NCBI GenBank assembly: GCA_013076295.1
Contig: RQOL01000532.1
Location: 992,001-1,056,000 of the forward strand
DNA length: 64,000 nucleotides
Direction of reading: 5' to 3'
Origin: Sanderia malayensis
Lineage: Eukaryota > Cnidaria > Scyphozoa > Semaeostomeae > Pelagiidae
Part shown: positions 1 to 10,700 of the stretch, piece after piece
Position numbering within the stretch: the first letter of the stretch is position 1
Layout of the letters: each line of letters opens with the position of its first letter
The notes under the pieces: model-generated
Told to the model about the DNA's origin: nothing
What the model saw: the letters and a program-made list of their open reading frames with translations, nothing else
Databases searched by the model: none
Position numbers and translations under genes: made by a program

Positions 1-207
1 GATGCTAGTAAAGGGTACAAGCTCTATGACATCGAAAGAAAAGTTATGATCAGAAGTCGCGATGTGAAGTTCTTAGAGCATGACTTTGACCACCTTTCAA
101 CAGAATCTGAAAATCAAGAAGATTATAAATGTCGGGAATCTTCAGGGCAAAAACCACTTTGTCCGATAGTTTCTAGGAGACTGTATATACGCAGGTTGAC
201 AAACTAA
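1..207 (+). pseudogene. Ty1/copia-type pol fragment (end of integrase region)
   Basis: Frame 1 is open from the window edge to TAA at 205-207 (68 codons). It contains the pattern GYKLYD followed about 10 residues later by SRDVKFLEHD, typical of the segment just after the integrase core in Ty1/copia polyproteins, where a GYRLYD-like box precedes a SRDV-F-E box. The 5' part lies outside the window. No reverse transcriptase follows on this strand, so this is a truncated copy. The assignment rests on this short motif pair only. Confidence 0.55.
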
Positions 208-676
208 CGTAGGCGAAATTCCCTAATTACCTTCACCTACTTATGAGAAAGGACGCGGCAACAAACTAATACAATAACGGTAAACTTAAGGCTTACAGAC
301 TCTGTCTCAACAATATAATTAATAATACGAAACGCAAGAAAACTTATTAAACAATTAAATACCCTAAAATACGTAAATCGAACAGTTAGACCCCCAGTGA
401 TCTCAATTTCAACACAACTCCAGGCCTTACGCATGCAAAAACATAAATATCACGATACCTCAGATGTATCCGTGACTTTAGCCTTTTCTTCCTCTTGCAG
501 CGTCAGTTTCTGTTGACTGTAATCTTCAAGTCTGCACACAAACAACTCTCATCTATTTCTTGATGATTCCATTGATCAATCAATCAGCTTCTTAACAATA
601 TTCGAGTTGCAACAATTGAACTAGCCGGGTTCCCTAGACGATATCTGATGACTAAATACCAGTCCGTGATACCTCG

Positions 677-779
677 GCTGCATCGTATAGCTCTTATTTT
701 GCTTAATATTGAACAATAATCAGGCTAAAATTTCGTTTCTGCAAATTAGCCCCGGGGGCTTATTCGAGGATTTACGGTA
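677..779. repeat. Truncated copy of the MITE present intact at 11262-11526
   Basis: The sequence from GCTGCATCGTATAGC to GAGGATTTACGGTA matches the right half of the element at 11262-11526 in the same orientation. Shared text includes CAGGCTAAAATTTCGTTT and GCAAATTAG. The left half is missing or unrecognisable. Confidence 0.7.
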
Positions 780-839
780 ATACACTTGAAATCAGTCGTT
801 TTAAGATGCGAGAAACGCATGCGCTCTAGGCGAAAGTCT

Positions 840-955
840 CCTCCATCCAGGGCTCTCACTTTTAAGGATTTTTCCTTAAACTAAGGAATTTTGGAGATTT
901 TTAAGGATACTTTTAAGGAATTTAAGTTTTTGAGGATTTTTTAAGGAATTTTCCA
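840..955. repeat. TTAAGGA-rich degenerate repeat
   Basis: The words TTAAGGA or TAAGGAATTTT occur about six times in roughly 110 bases, in both orientations with TCCTTAA. It may be a decayed satellite or the end of an inverted-repeat element; no boundaries are clear. Confidence 0.4.
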
Positions 956-2527
956 CATTTAGAAATAGAACACAACATACTAAAAAATGTTAAACAAAAC
1001 AAAATTGCACAAGTCTACTATGCAAGTACTGGCAGTGCAAGTGCCAATCTTCGGCAATTTTAGCAATTGTGGCACTTCCCCACCCAAATATATTGGTTGG
1101 TTGCCCTATCACAAAGCAAATAGAATAGTTGGGTGTCAGAAGTGTTTTCCTGCTTAGCATGAATGCAGTTTTTTGCGACTGACCATTTGTAAATCACGGC
1201 AGTTGTGATTTTTCAGTTATGTGCCAAAAAACCAAAATTATGCAAATTAAGAAAATTTACCAGATGTTGATAACAGCACTACATGTTAAAGTGTCAATTC
1301 CTGTATAAGATTCGCATTATCATCATTAACATTGTTATTATTATGCGTATCATCATCATTGTTATTATTATGTTATTATTATGCTAAGGTTTTTACATGA
1401 AGCGAAATGAGAGCCCTGCCACAGAATAAGGAGAGAAAAGCAGAAGGGAAACTCTCTGTCGGCGCTTTTGATGTTGTTGGGTCGTGAACGTCTTGGCGCG
1501 CAGGCTTGGAAAACAATGGAAAAACATTAACCTCATTTTGAAACTGCCAGACATTTGCACGCAAGGCAGGAAGTGGAAGATGAGGATGGCGGTGAAAAGG
1601 TTGGCAAAAGATACTAGTGGTCAAAAGGACCTTTCCGAGAATTGCATAAAACGACGAATTACGAGTAACGATAATTGAGAAACGACTGCCTCTGTCTCAA
1701 ACCGACATGTTTCGTGAAAAGAAAACCTGACCTGCTGAAGCCAGATTTTTTTAGTGCTGAAAAATGGCATAAAGGCCTGAATTGTACTGAACTGTTTTTC
1801 GCTATTTATTTCTAAAATAGCCCCAGCTGTAATAAGTAACAAATATTAAAATGTGAATAATACTAAATGCCTTCTATTATCAATTCTACATTCTACTTTT
1901 TGTATTCAATTTATTTGAGCACTTTTTGGTCAAAACATGGGGATATGAGTAATCGGAGGTGTTCAAATGAACTTGAAGACTTTGACCACACCACACCACA
2001 ACCGTTTACACCACAACCATACCACCATTCTAGGATTTGCAAGTATTTCAATGTTAAAGGCTGCAATCAAAAAAGCAATATGATTTCTCACATTTTATGG
2101 TGAAACTAGTCAAACTAATAATAAAACCGTTTTCAAAATGAAAATTGATCAAAGTAGAATTGTTTTTACAACCGCAAAATCGTGGACTTTGCCATTTCAA
2201 CTGTGACAGCCGTGATGTCATAACCATGACAAATTGCAAGTTTTTGCATCGAAGTCTATCGTAATTTTTTACCATAATTTCCCAAGACATAAAAATGAAA
2301 ATGTTTTCACAAATTTTAGAATGTTTTTAGTAATTTTAGAAAACGGTTGGGGAGAGTAGGTGGGGTATGACATCACACAGTGGACAGGCGATCAGCCCGA
2401 GCAGAGGAGAAACAATAAATGGGGACTGTGCCGACACTCACACTGGCCATCGGTTTGCTTCTGGTTTCACTAACAGAACTTCGCAATCCATGATTTTTGA
2501 CCAACTTACTTTGTGAATAGGGTTGCC

Positions 2528-2788
2528 ACAATCATTGACAGAAGGTCTTGAGAAAGTGAAAAATTTGCATTGCTTTTCAATGAGAAACACAATTTCCTTG
2601 GAACATATAAAGCCCCCCTCCCCCCAAATCAATGTTGCTATTTATGATGGACAGGTTTATCAGGGAGTGCTAAACACACTTTCCAAACATCTTCAACGTT
2701 GAATAAGGGGAGGGGGTCGATTTTTCTCGGGACATATGAGAAAATACGCGGCGTTCTTTTACTGTCTCACACCTTATGGCGAGGATTG
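2528..2788. repeat. Dispersed repeat, copy 1 (second copy at 25785-26038)
   Basis: About 255 bases are shared in the same orientation with 25785-26038, an intron of the CCDC162-like gene. Shared blocks include AATCAATGTTG, GATGGACAGGTTTATCAGGG and GTCTCACACCTTATGGCGAG, with scattered mismatches and small indels. No terminal inverted repeats or protein homology are evident. Confidence 0.75.
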
Positions 2789-3357
2789 CGGATGAAAATG
2801 TTGGTCCGACACAAGGTTAGCAAAAAATTATCCCAAATTAATACCACGCAATTTTGCACAATTTTCTCCACAGAGGCCCCAAACTTGCCATTGTTTTTTG
2901 CTCTTCCGCAAGACAGACAAGGCTCGCACACAAAAATATGCAACAATGTAAACATACTGATTTTCCGGCCTTTCTAACTTTAACAACTCATGACTGGGTT
3001 GCGGCTGTACATACGAAAGTCGGCAATCATGTTTTTTAATTTGAAACATTATTCAATTCCTTCAATTTGCTTTTTATTTTGAATCGTTTGCGAATAATCC
3101 CAAATTAAGATGAGGGGCTAAAGCAATGAGTTAAAGTTGTTGGATGGCTAGGCCATCACTTCAGGACAAACTGTTTGGACTTGGAATAATCTACATCTGC
3201 ATCTATCATTGTGCATTCATGTTTCATGCACTTAACAGATGAGTGAAATGTTTAATCATCTCATGTTTTGCTTTGTTTCATTTCAAACTTGTTGTTATTT
3301 CTTCCCCTCTCCAACATTGGTCCATTGGTTTCAGTCCGCCATTACAAAATATGCGAG

Positions 3358-3826
3358 GCGAGAGTCAGGGTTGTCAGATTGAAATCTTCAAAATTCCCAA
3401 GTCGAGGCTCAAAAAATCCCGAAATCCATTGTTTTAAAAATAAAATTCCCAAGGTCCAATTTTTTCTTTGGAAATGACGTCATTCATGCAAAATCGCCAA
3501 GATCCTGAGATTTCAGATTTCAGACTCTGAGATTTCAATTGTTTTTAAGTCTTCCGGTATCAATGTTTACAATTTACCAGCGTTTATAATTTGTCCAGTT
3601 GCCGCAATCTACAGCCGTTTCTGTTCATTTGTTCAGTTTGAATGAAAATATGACTGGTTTTGTGAATGTTCAAACAAAGTATACAGTTTCCGATACACTT
3701 CTAAAATTCCCAAGAAAAATCCCAAGGTTTTTTTCGATAAAATAATTCCCAAGGAAAATCCCATCAGCCTAAAAAAATCCCAAGATCTTGGGATAAAATC
3801 CCAAGTCTGACAACTCTGGCGAGAGT
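3358..3826. mobile_element. hAT-type MITE with 8-base target-site duplication
   Basis: The element spans 3366-3818 (453 bases). It starts CAGGGTTGTCAGA and ends with the complement of CAGAGTTGTCAGA (12 of 13 bases paired). It is flanked by the perfect direct repeat GCGAGAGT at 3358-3365 and 3819-3826. An 8-base target duplication with CAGGG-type termini is the hallmark of hAT elements. The interior is full of AAATTCCCAAG and AAATCCC words and has no transposase, so it is non-autonomous. The intact duplication suggests a fairly recent insertion. Confidence 0.9.
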
Positions 3827-4789
3827 ACAATAATACAATAATACCGAGTATTGAGTATGCTGTCTTCTGATTTCCGATAATTGGCTGTCGTGAGATCCGA
3901 ATAATTCGTTTTCGGAAAGGTCCTTTTGACCACTAGTATCTTTTGCCAACCCGGTGAAAAGGCAAATTCAAATCAAATCAAATTCAAAATCAAATTCATT
4001 TCATTCAACAACAAAAACATATAGTAATTAATACAATGCAATACAGCTTAGGTTAACTATAATGTAAGGTTTATAAGATAAGGTTGAAACATGTCAAGAA
4101 ATGTTGTGAAAGACACTGAGATAAACGCAGATATTTTAGAGCCCAGTGCATGCACGCTTCATGTTATGATAGGTTTAGTAAATCCGAAAGCAATGTTAAA
4201 CTTCGAAAATTTTGACGCCACTTCTTACACCTAGGTCAGAAAATGTGCAAGTGCAAATTTTAATTTTTGTTCATAAATGAATGAAAGAAATGTTTGATAT
4301 CTCGGCCCAGCCCGGTAAGACTCACCGCACAGAATCACCTGGAAACCGATGAAAAGTAACTTCAGGGCTCGCACTTTTGTTATTTCTGCAGTTCAATGCT
4401 GAGCAGCAACGATTCGAAACCCAATTTGCACTGGTCTTCTTCGGATTTTTAACGAAATACAAGAATGTATGAAAAGACACAATAAATTTCTATACTGAAG
4501 CACAGAGCGTAAACATTTTTGGATGCATTAACCTCGTTTGCGCGTTTCCTGTTAGCACATGCGCATAAAAAAAGTGTCCTCTGTGAATGAGTCGAGTTTC
4601 CCTTCTGCCTTTCTCTCCTTATTCTGTGGCCCTGCCTCACAATCAATGAGTGAGAGTGAGAAAGGATGGGATCACTGGTGCGTGCGTGAGAGGGAAGGAG
4701 ACTGACTCTCCGCACGTTTTTATTTTTCAGTTTTTAATCCTTGTATATAGTTTAAAGATATGTATATATTTCATGCATAGCTACACAAT

Positions 4790-7700
4790 ATGACAACCAA
4801 GCTAACCTACATAGTTTGTATCTTGATTACCTTGTATCCTGTATTGATTTGTGCTGCAAGCACGGTAGGCATATTTTTTCCTTTCCATCCAACTCTTATT
4901 CTTATCATCACTATAATGGCAATTTTATGCAATTAAGTCTGTGTACCCTGTCAATTATTTGATAATATTTTTATTATTGCACTTGGTAATTTTGACCAAT
5001 GAATAAGCACAATGGCACTTATTATAACATTAAATCAAATGTTTGTATATGTCATGTCACAAATTAAACTGTCTGGGGCCTGTCTGCTCTGCTGCAGATC
5101 TGGTTTGCTTTGATTTGGTATGGAGATTTTAAAAACTTTAACCAATGAACTCTAGGAACTTTTTAAAGATAGGCTTTCTGTTATTGTCAAAATTTTGTAA
5201 AATTTTTCAACTTGCTTCATTTGGTTGCCTCTAAAATAACACTCTAATTTAATGCATTCCATGTATCGAATGCTTTTCTTTGTGATTGTTTTTGTGATAT
5301 TATAATATGGGTAAACTTAAACCTTTTCTTTCAGAGAGATGTTGTAGAGAGTGTAAGTCAGTGTTCAAGAGTTGCAGTGCAACAGGAGGATGGCTCAATT
5401 ATATGTCAAGATTGTCTTGTATGTCCAAAGCATATGGAGCCATACCCTCCTTGCAACAGTGGCAACATATTTACCAAAGAAGATCATTTTAACACATACT
5501 GTCATAAATGCATGGATGGGTTTTTCAAAGAAGAAAAAGCAACAAACACTGACCCATGTTTGCCCTGCAATCACACTGTTTGCAGGGTCAATTATGAAAT
5601 ATTGGCCCCCTGCAACAAAACGCATGCAGTAGAATGTGGACCAAACTGTATGGAAGGATATTACAAAGTCGACTGGGAGAAATGTGTCCCATGCTGTCAA
5701 TGCATCGGGCCCAATGATGACAAGGAAAGTCAATGCATTCAATATCCTGGCAAGGTTTGTTGCAATGTTTTTTTTTATTAACCTTTGAAGTATTCCTCTA
5801 AAGAAATAGCAAATGTTATGACAGTGGAGTGCCTAGATTTTAGGGACAAGAACTGTTAACATAATGCCACACCAAAGAGCTTCAAAATTTCCCAACAGTT
5901 GGTAACACATGCTGTTATACTCTTTAATCCATATTTGTTTTCTTACCTGATTGTTATTTATACTTAAATACAAAAGCTCATAATATCTCTTCATCTCCGT
6001 TGTTTTCAGTATTTTTTTGTGTATTTAATTGGTGTGATATAATTTTCATGATCCTGGTCCACTTTCCTTAATTATTTGCTGTTTTCAATTATTTTGAGTG
6101 CCACTATACTGGCTAAAGCTGCAGATTTCAATGTGCTGATTCCAAATCGGTTTCAATTTTTTGATTCGATGAGTAGTTTTTGAGCTACGAAGAGTTCTCT
6201 GTCACTTTCAGGAATTCATGTGTAGCAGTTTGCTTTTACAAATTAGCATTAATTTGTAAAAATGGTAATTTTGTACACATGTAAATATGGTAATATTGTA
6301 TAATGACAAATGGTAATATTGTAAGCGGTTTGCTTTTACAACATTGCCATTTGCACCAACAATAACAATCCAGATATTAACATCTAAATCTATCCTGTCG
6401 GTAGATAACCACTGACAAACACCTTGTCATTCTCTTTCCTGTCATGATTCAATCCTGTCATGATTCAATCCTAATTATTAATTTGATGTACATAGATGAG
6501 TTAGTCAGTTTGATTACAGTTATTATATGAAACACACAACTTTTTATTGCTCTGAAGCTTCAAGCAAAGACATGCAAATTCTTGCCTTCTTGTTAGTAAA
6601 CTGTATTCTACGAAGAATAGCCGTTTTAATACACATGTCCCATTTTCTATAATTGTGCAGTTTTGTACTCAGATCTAAATGGGTTCATGATTTGATTTCA
6701 TCATCTGATTCTAGTGATAACTTTTTTATTTTTTCTCGGCAGCAATGCAAGAGCATTAAAGAGGCTTGCAAAATTCAAAACATAAATTCTACTATGTCCA
6801 CAAATATCAAACATGGAAACACAAAAGCAACAATTACAAAAAATACAGCTCATTCCATTTTGAATGTAACAAGAAGCTTGTTATCATATTTAAAGTCGGC
6901 ACCAGTATCTAGCATACAAAAAAGCATAGCTGTATCCAGAAGCAATCATTTCCATCCTGTTAAAGTAACCACCACTAGTGGCACTGGTAGCACTAGCACT
7001 ATTTCTCCTTCAGCAACTTCTTTTGTAAAATCATCAACTATTATAGAACCTAGTCCACAGACAGCTGGCCCACAGAAACCTGGCCCACAGAAACCTGGCC
7101 CACAGACACCTGGCCCACAGAAACCTGGTCCTAAAAGTGGGTCACCTGATGGGGCTTGGTATGCGATTATTCTTGCAGCAATAGTAACAGTAATAAGATT
7201 GATTTGTCTTGCAATAATTTCATGTCGTAAGTAATTTCACAAGTGTTTTTATTAATATTGTTTCACGTTAAGGATTTATAGTGAAACATATTTGTTACCG
7301 TATTGAAACATGTAGTAGAACATATACATTGTTTTTTGTTACTGTTACAGGTAAATGTGGTGAACAGGAGGGGAATAACAACCTGGGTGAGGATGATTCT
7401 TTTTGTACTTTTCAATTTCTTTTATGATATACACTCCCTTCATGAAGTATCCGGATACTTCAACAATCAATTAAAACAAATTTAGGCTAGCGTTAATTAC
7501 TTTTTTATGTCAGGTTATTGAACGCTTGCCCTAGTGTCGCGAGAGTTTGCCGTCTTTCTGGCCTCGACAATTCAATTTATTTAACTTAATTGTTTTTTCA
7601 AATTTCTACGCATTAATTACTTATATATCACGTCTGGTTGGATGGCCTCGCTGCTACAGTGTTTTAAACGGGGCGCAAAAGTCGTAGCAATAAATGATAC

Positions 7701-10700
7701 TGATGATGTTGCCTAATTTTGAGAGGGTTCCTTGGCCAAGTGTTTTTTATATTAACTCTATGTTATTGAGGTCGAAGAATAATAATCAAATGGAACATTT
7801 AAATTAATGCCACTGAACAGTGCTTGATAATACCTTTCGAATGATTATATTTGGTTTTGGTTTTGGTTACTATCTTCGTAAGGTATTGGTTTATGCGCCA
7901 AGCACAAAGGGCCCACTGAATAGTTAAACTAATCGAAGCAATGCGACCCTGGTCCTTCCTGTCGATGTGACCACACTTCGTGATTCCTTTTCCCTTTTTG
8001 CCCAGAATTACAGGGAGCTGGCAAATTCTCTCCTCACATTTTATGTCACGTCACATTGAACGGAAAGCATGACAATTATATTTTTTCAAAATTTTTTAAA
8101 TATTTTTTATTTAATTGAAAAGAAAACGTCGCGATTTTAGCCACTAGTGGCAGAATTTATGTCGGTATAGAAAATTTGTCGCGCTGTCGAATTTTCCCAT
8201 ACTGCACTCTTTTTTTATCAGAACACACTTCATGAAAACACTGATGCCCAAAAACGATAGTCTATTGTTTAGAACAATAGAACAAATAAGAACATCTAAG
8301 CCTCGGCAAAATTTTACTGGTTCTTATAAAAAGAGTGTAACCCCCATAGAAAGCGATTTGCGTGTCATCAAACTGACGTCATAACTAGTGAAAGTCTTCA
8401 ACAGACCTGGGTGTGTTTCAGTTTGGCGTTGTACAAATCGCCTTAGGTCGGTCCATCCAGGCCCCACACGCATATGCAGTTTCAAGTTTAATCCGCTGTA
8501 AATAGGATTTTTTATCATTATGTTTTGTATATATTGCTCAAGTAAGGATGGAGTCTCTCTGCTTCTGCCCAAACTACTGAAACATCACAACATTTGGAAA
8601 AAACACTTATACCACCTATAACATTCAAAATTGTTTCATAGTGATACTCAGATCTTTTTCTTTTTATTTTTATTTCTATGTCATTTTTTCATTATTAGAT
8701 TTTTATTTTTTAATTTGTAGCAAGTGACCAAGCAGGCCGTTCATATAGTTTGGTTCCCATGAACGAACAACCAGCTGGTATGTGAAGTTTTTTCCCATAC
8801 AATTAACCCTCTAATGAAAATTATTGTTATATATTTATGTTTTTATTTGTTTCTAAAAGAGCTTTTGTATAATTCTTATAAGAGCTATAAGATTTTTAAT
8901 TTTTTAACTTGTAGGAAGTGTCCAAGCACACAATGCAGATGGTGCCACACCCACAGGACCACCACCTGCAGCTGGTATGTGAAGTTTTTTCCCATACAAT
9001 TAACCCTCTAATGAAAATTATTGTTATATATTTATGTTTTTATTTGTTTCTAAAAGAGCTTTTGTATAATTCTTATAAGAGCTATAAGATTTTTAATTTT
9101 TTAACTTGTAGGAAGTGTCCAAGCACACAATGCAGATGGTGCCACACCCACAGGACCACCACCTGCAGCTGGTATGTGAAATTTGTTTCCATAAAATTAA
9201 CCCTCTAATGAAAATTGTTATTATATATTTATGTTTTTATTTGTTTTTAAAAGAGTAGCTGTATAATTCTTATAAGAGCTATAAGATTTTTAATTTTTTA
9301 ACTTGTAGGAAGTGTCCAAGCACACAATGCAGATGGTGCCACACCCACAGGACCACCACCTGCAGCTGGTATGTGAAGTTTTTTCCCATACAATTAACCC
9401 TCTAATGAAAATTATTGTTATATATTTATGTTTTTATTTGTTTCTAAAAGAGCTTTTGTATAATTCTTATAAGAGCTATAAGATTTTTAATTTTTTAACT
9501 TGTAGGAAGTGTCCAAGCACACAATGCAGATGGTGCCACACCCACAGGACCACCACCTGCAGCTGGTATGTGAAATTTGTTTCCATAAAATTAACCCTCT
9601 AATGAAAATTGTTATTATATATTTATGTTTTTATTTGTTTTTAAAAGAGTAGCTGTATAATTCTTATAAGAGCTATAAGATTTTTAATTTTTTAACTTGT
9701 AGGAAGTGGCCAAACACACAATGCAAATGGCGCCATGCCCACAGGACCACCACCTGCAGCTGGTATGTGAAGTTTTTTCCCATACAATTAACCCTCTAAT
9801 GAAAATTATTGTTATATATTTATGTTTTTATTTGTTTCTAAAAGAGCTTTTGTATAATTCTTATAAGAGCTATAAGATTTTTAATTTTTTAACTTGTAGG
9901 AAGTGTCCAAGCACACAATGCAGATGGTGCCACACCCACAGGACCACCACCTGCAGCTGGTATGTGAAATTTGTTTCCATAAAATTAACCCTCTAATGAA
10001 AATTGTTATTATATATTTATGTTTTTATTTGTTTTTAAAAGAGTAGCTGTATAATTCTTATAAGAGCTATAAGATTTTTAATTTTTAACTTGTAGGAAAT
10101 GTCCAAGCACACAATGCAGATGGTGCCACACCCACAGGACCACCACCTGCAGCTGGTATGTAAAATTTGTTTCCATAAAATTAACCCTCTAATGAAAATT
10201 GTTATTATATATTTATGTTTTTATTTGTTTCTAAAAGAGCTTTTGTATAATTCTTATAAGAGCTACAAGATTTTTAATTTTTTAACTTGTAGGAAGTGGC
10301 CAAACACACAATGCAAATGGCGCCACACCCACAGGACCACCACCTGTAGCTGGTATGTAAAATTTGTTTCAATAAAATTAACCCTCTAATGAAAATTGTT
10401 ATTATATATTTATGTTTTTATTTGTTTTTAAAAGAATAGCTGTATAATTCTTATAAGAGCTATAAGATTTTTAATTTTTTAACTTGTAGGAAGTGGCCAA
10501 ACACACAATGCAATTGGCGCCACACCCACAGGACCACCACCTGCAGCTGGTATGTAAAATTCGTTTCCATAATATTAACCCTCTAATGAAAATTGTTATT
10601 ATATATTTATGTTTTTATTTGTTTTTAAAAGAGTAGCTGTATAATTCTTATAAGAGCTATAAGATTTTTAATTTTTTAACTTGTAGGAAGTGGCCAAACA

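Larger units (their letters stand above)
1412..4636. repeat. Two nested inverted-repeat pairs
   Basis: Outer arms: 1412-1455 and the reverse complement of 4594-4636 share CCACAGAATAAGGAGAGAAA and the following GCAGAAGGGAAACTC with about one mismatch. Inner arms: 1600-1639 and the reverse complement of 3911-3950 share a core of 39 bases containing AAGATACTAGTGGTCAAAAG. The arms are in mirror order, as in a long terminal inverted repeat whose arms have decayed, or as two copies of one repeat inserted in opposite directions. The hAT MITE at 3366-3818 lies inside. Confidence 0.65.
208..4789. other. Non-coding region upstream of the TNFR-like gene
   Basis: No convincing exon was found on either strand across 4.6 kb. 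The stretch holds a MITE end (677-779), a cluster of TTAAGGA words (about 840-955), two nested inverted-repeat pairs (1412-4636), a copy of a dispersed repeat (2528-2788), a hAT-type MITE (3358-3826) and ATT/ATC-rich low-complexity sequence (about 1315-1385). Short open frames here show no recognisable protein features. Confidence 0.5.

Noticed and set aside
4449..4715. 88-codon minus-strand frame rich in Ser/Arg/His
   Set aside because: It overlaps an inverted-repeat arm and shows no domain or splice support.
8918..10389. Repeated 96-codon open frames starting MSKHTMQM at about 394-base or 197-base steps
   Set aside because: They run through the introns in the wrong frame. The exon phase set by flanking exons gives a different, proline-rich reading, and donors and acceptors bound each 60-base block.
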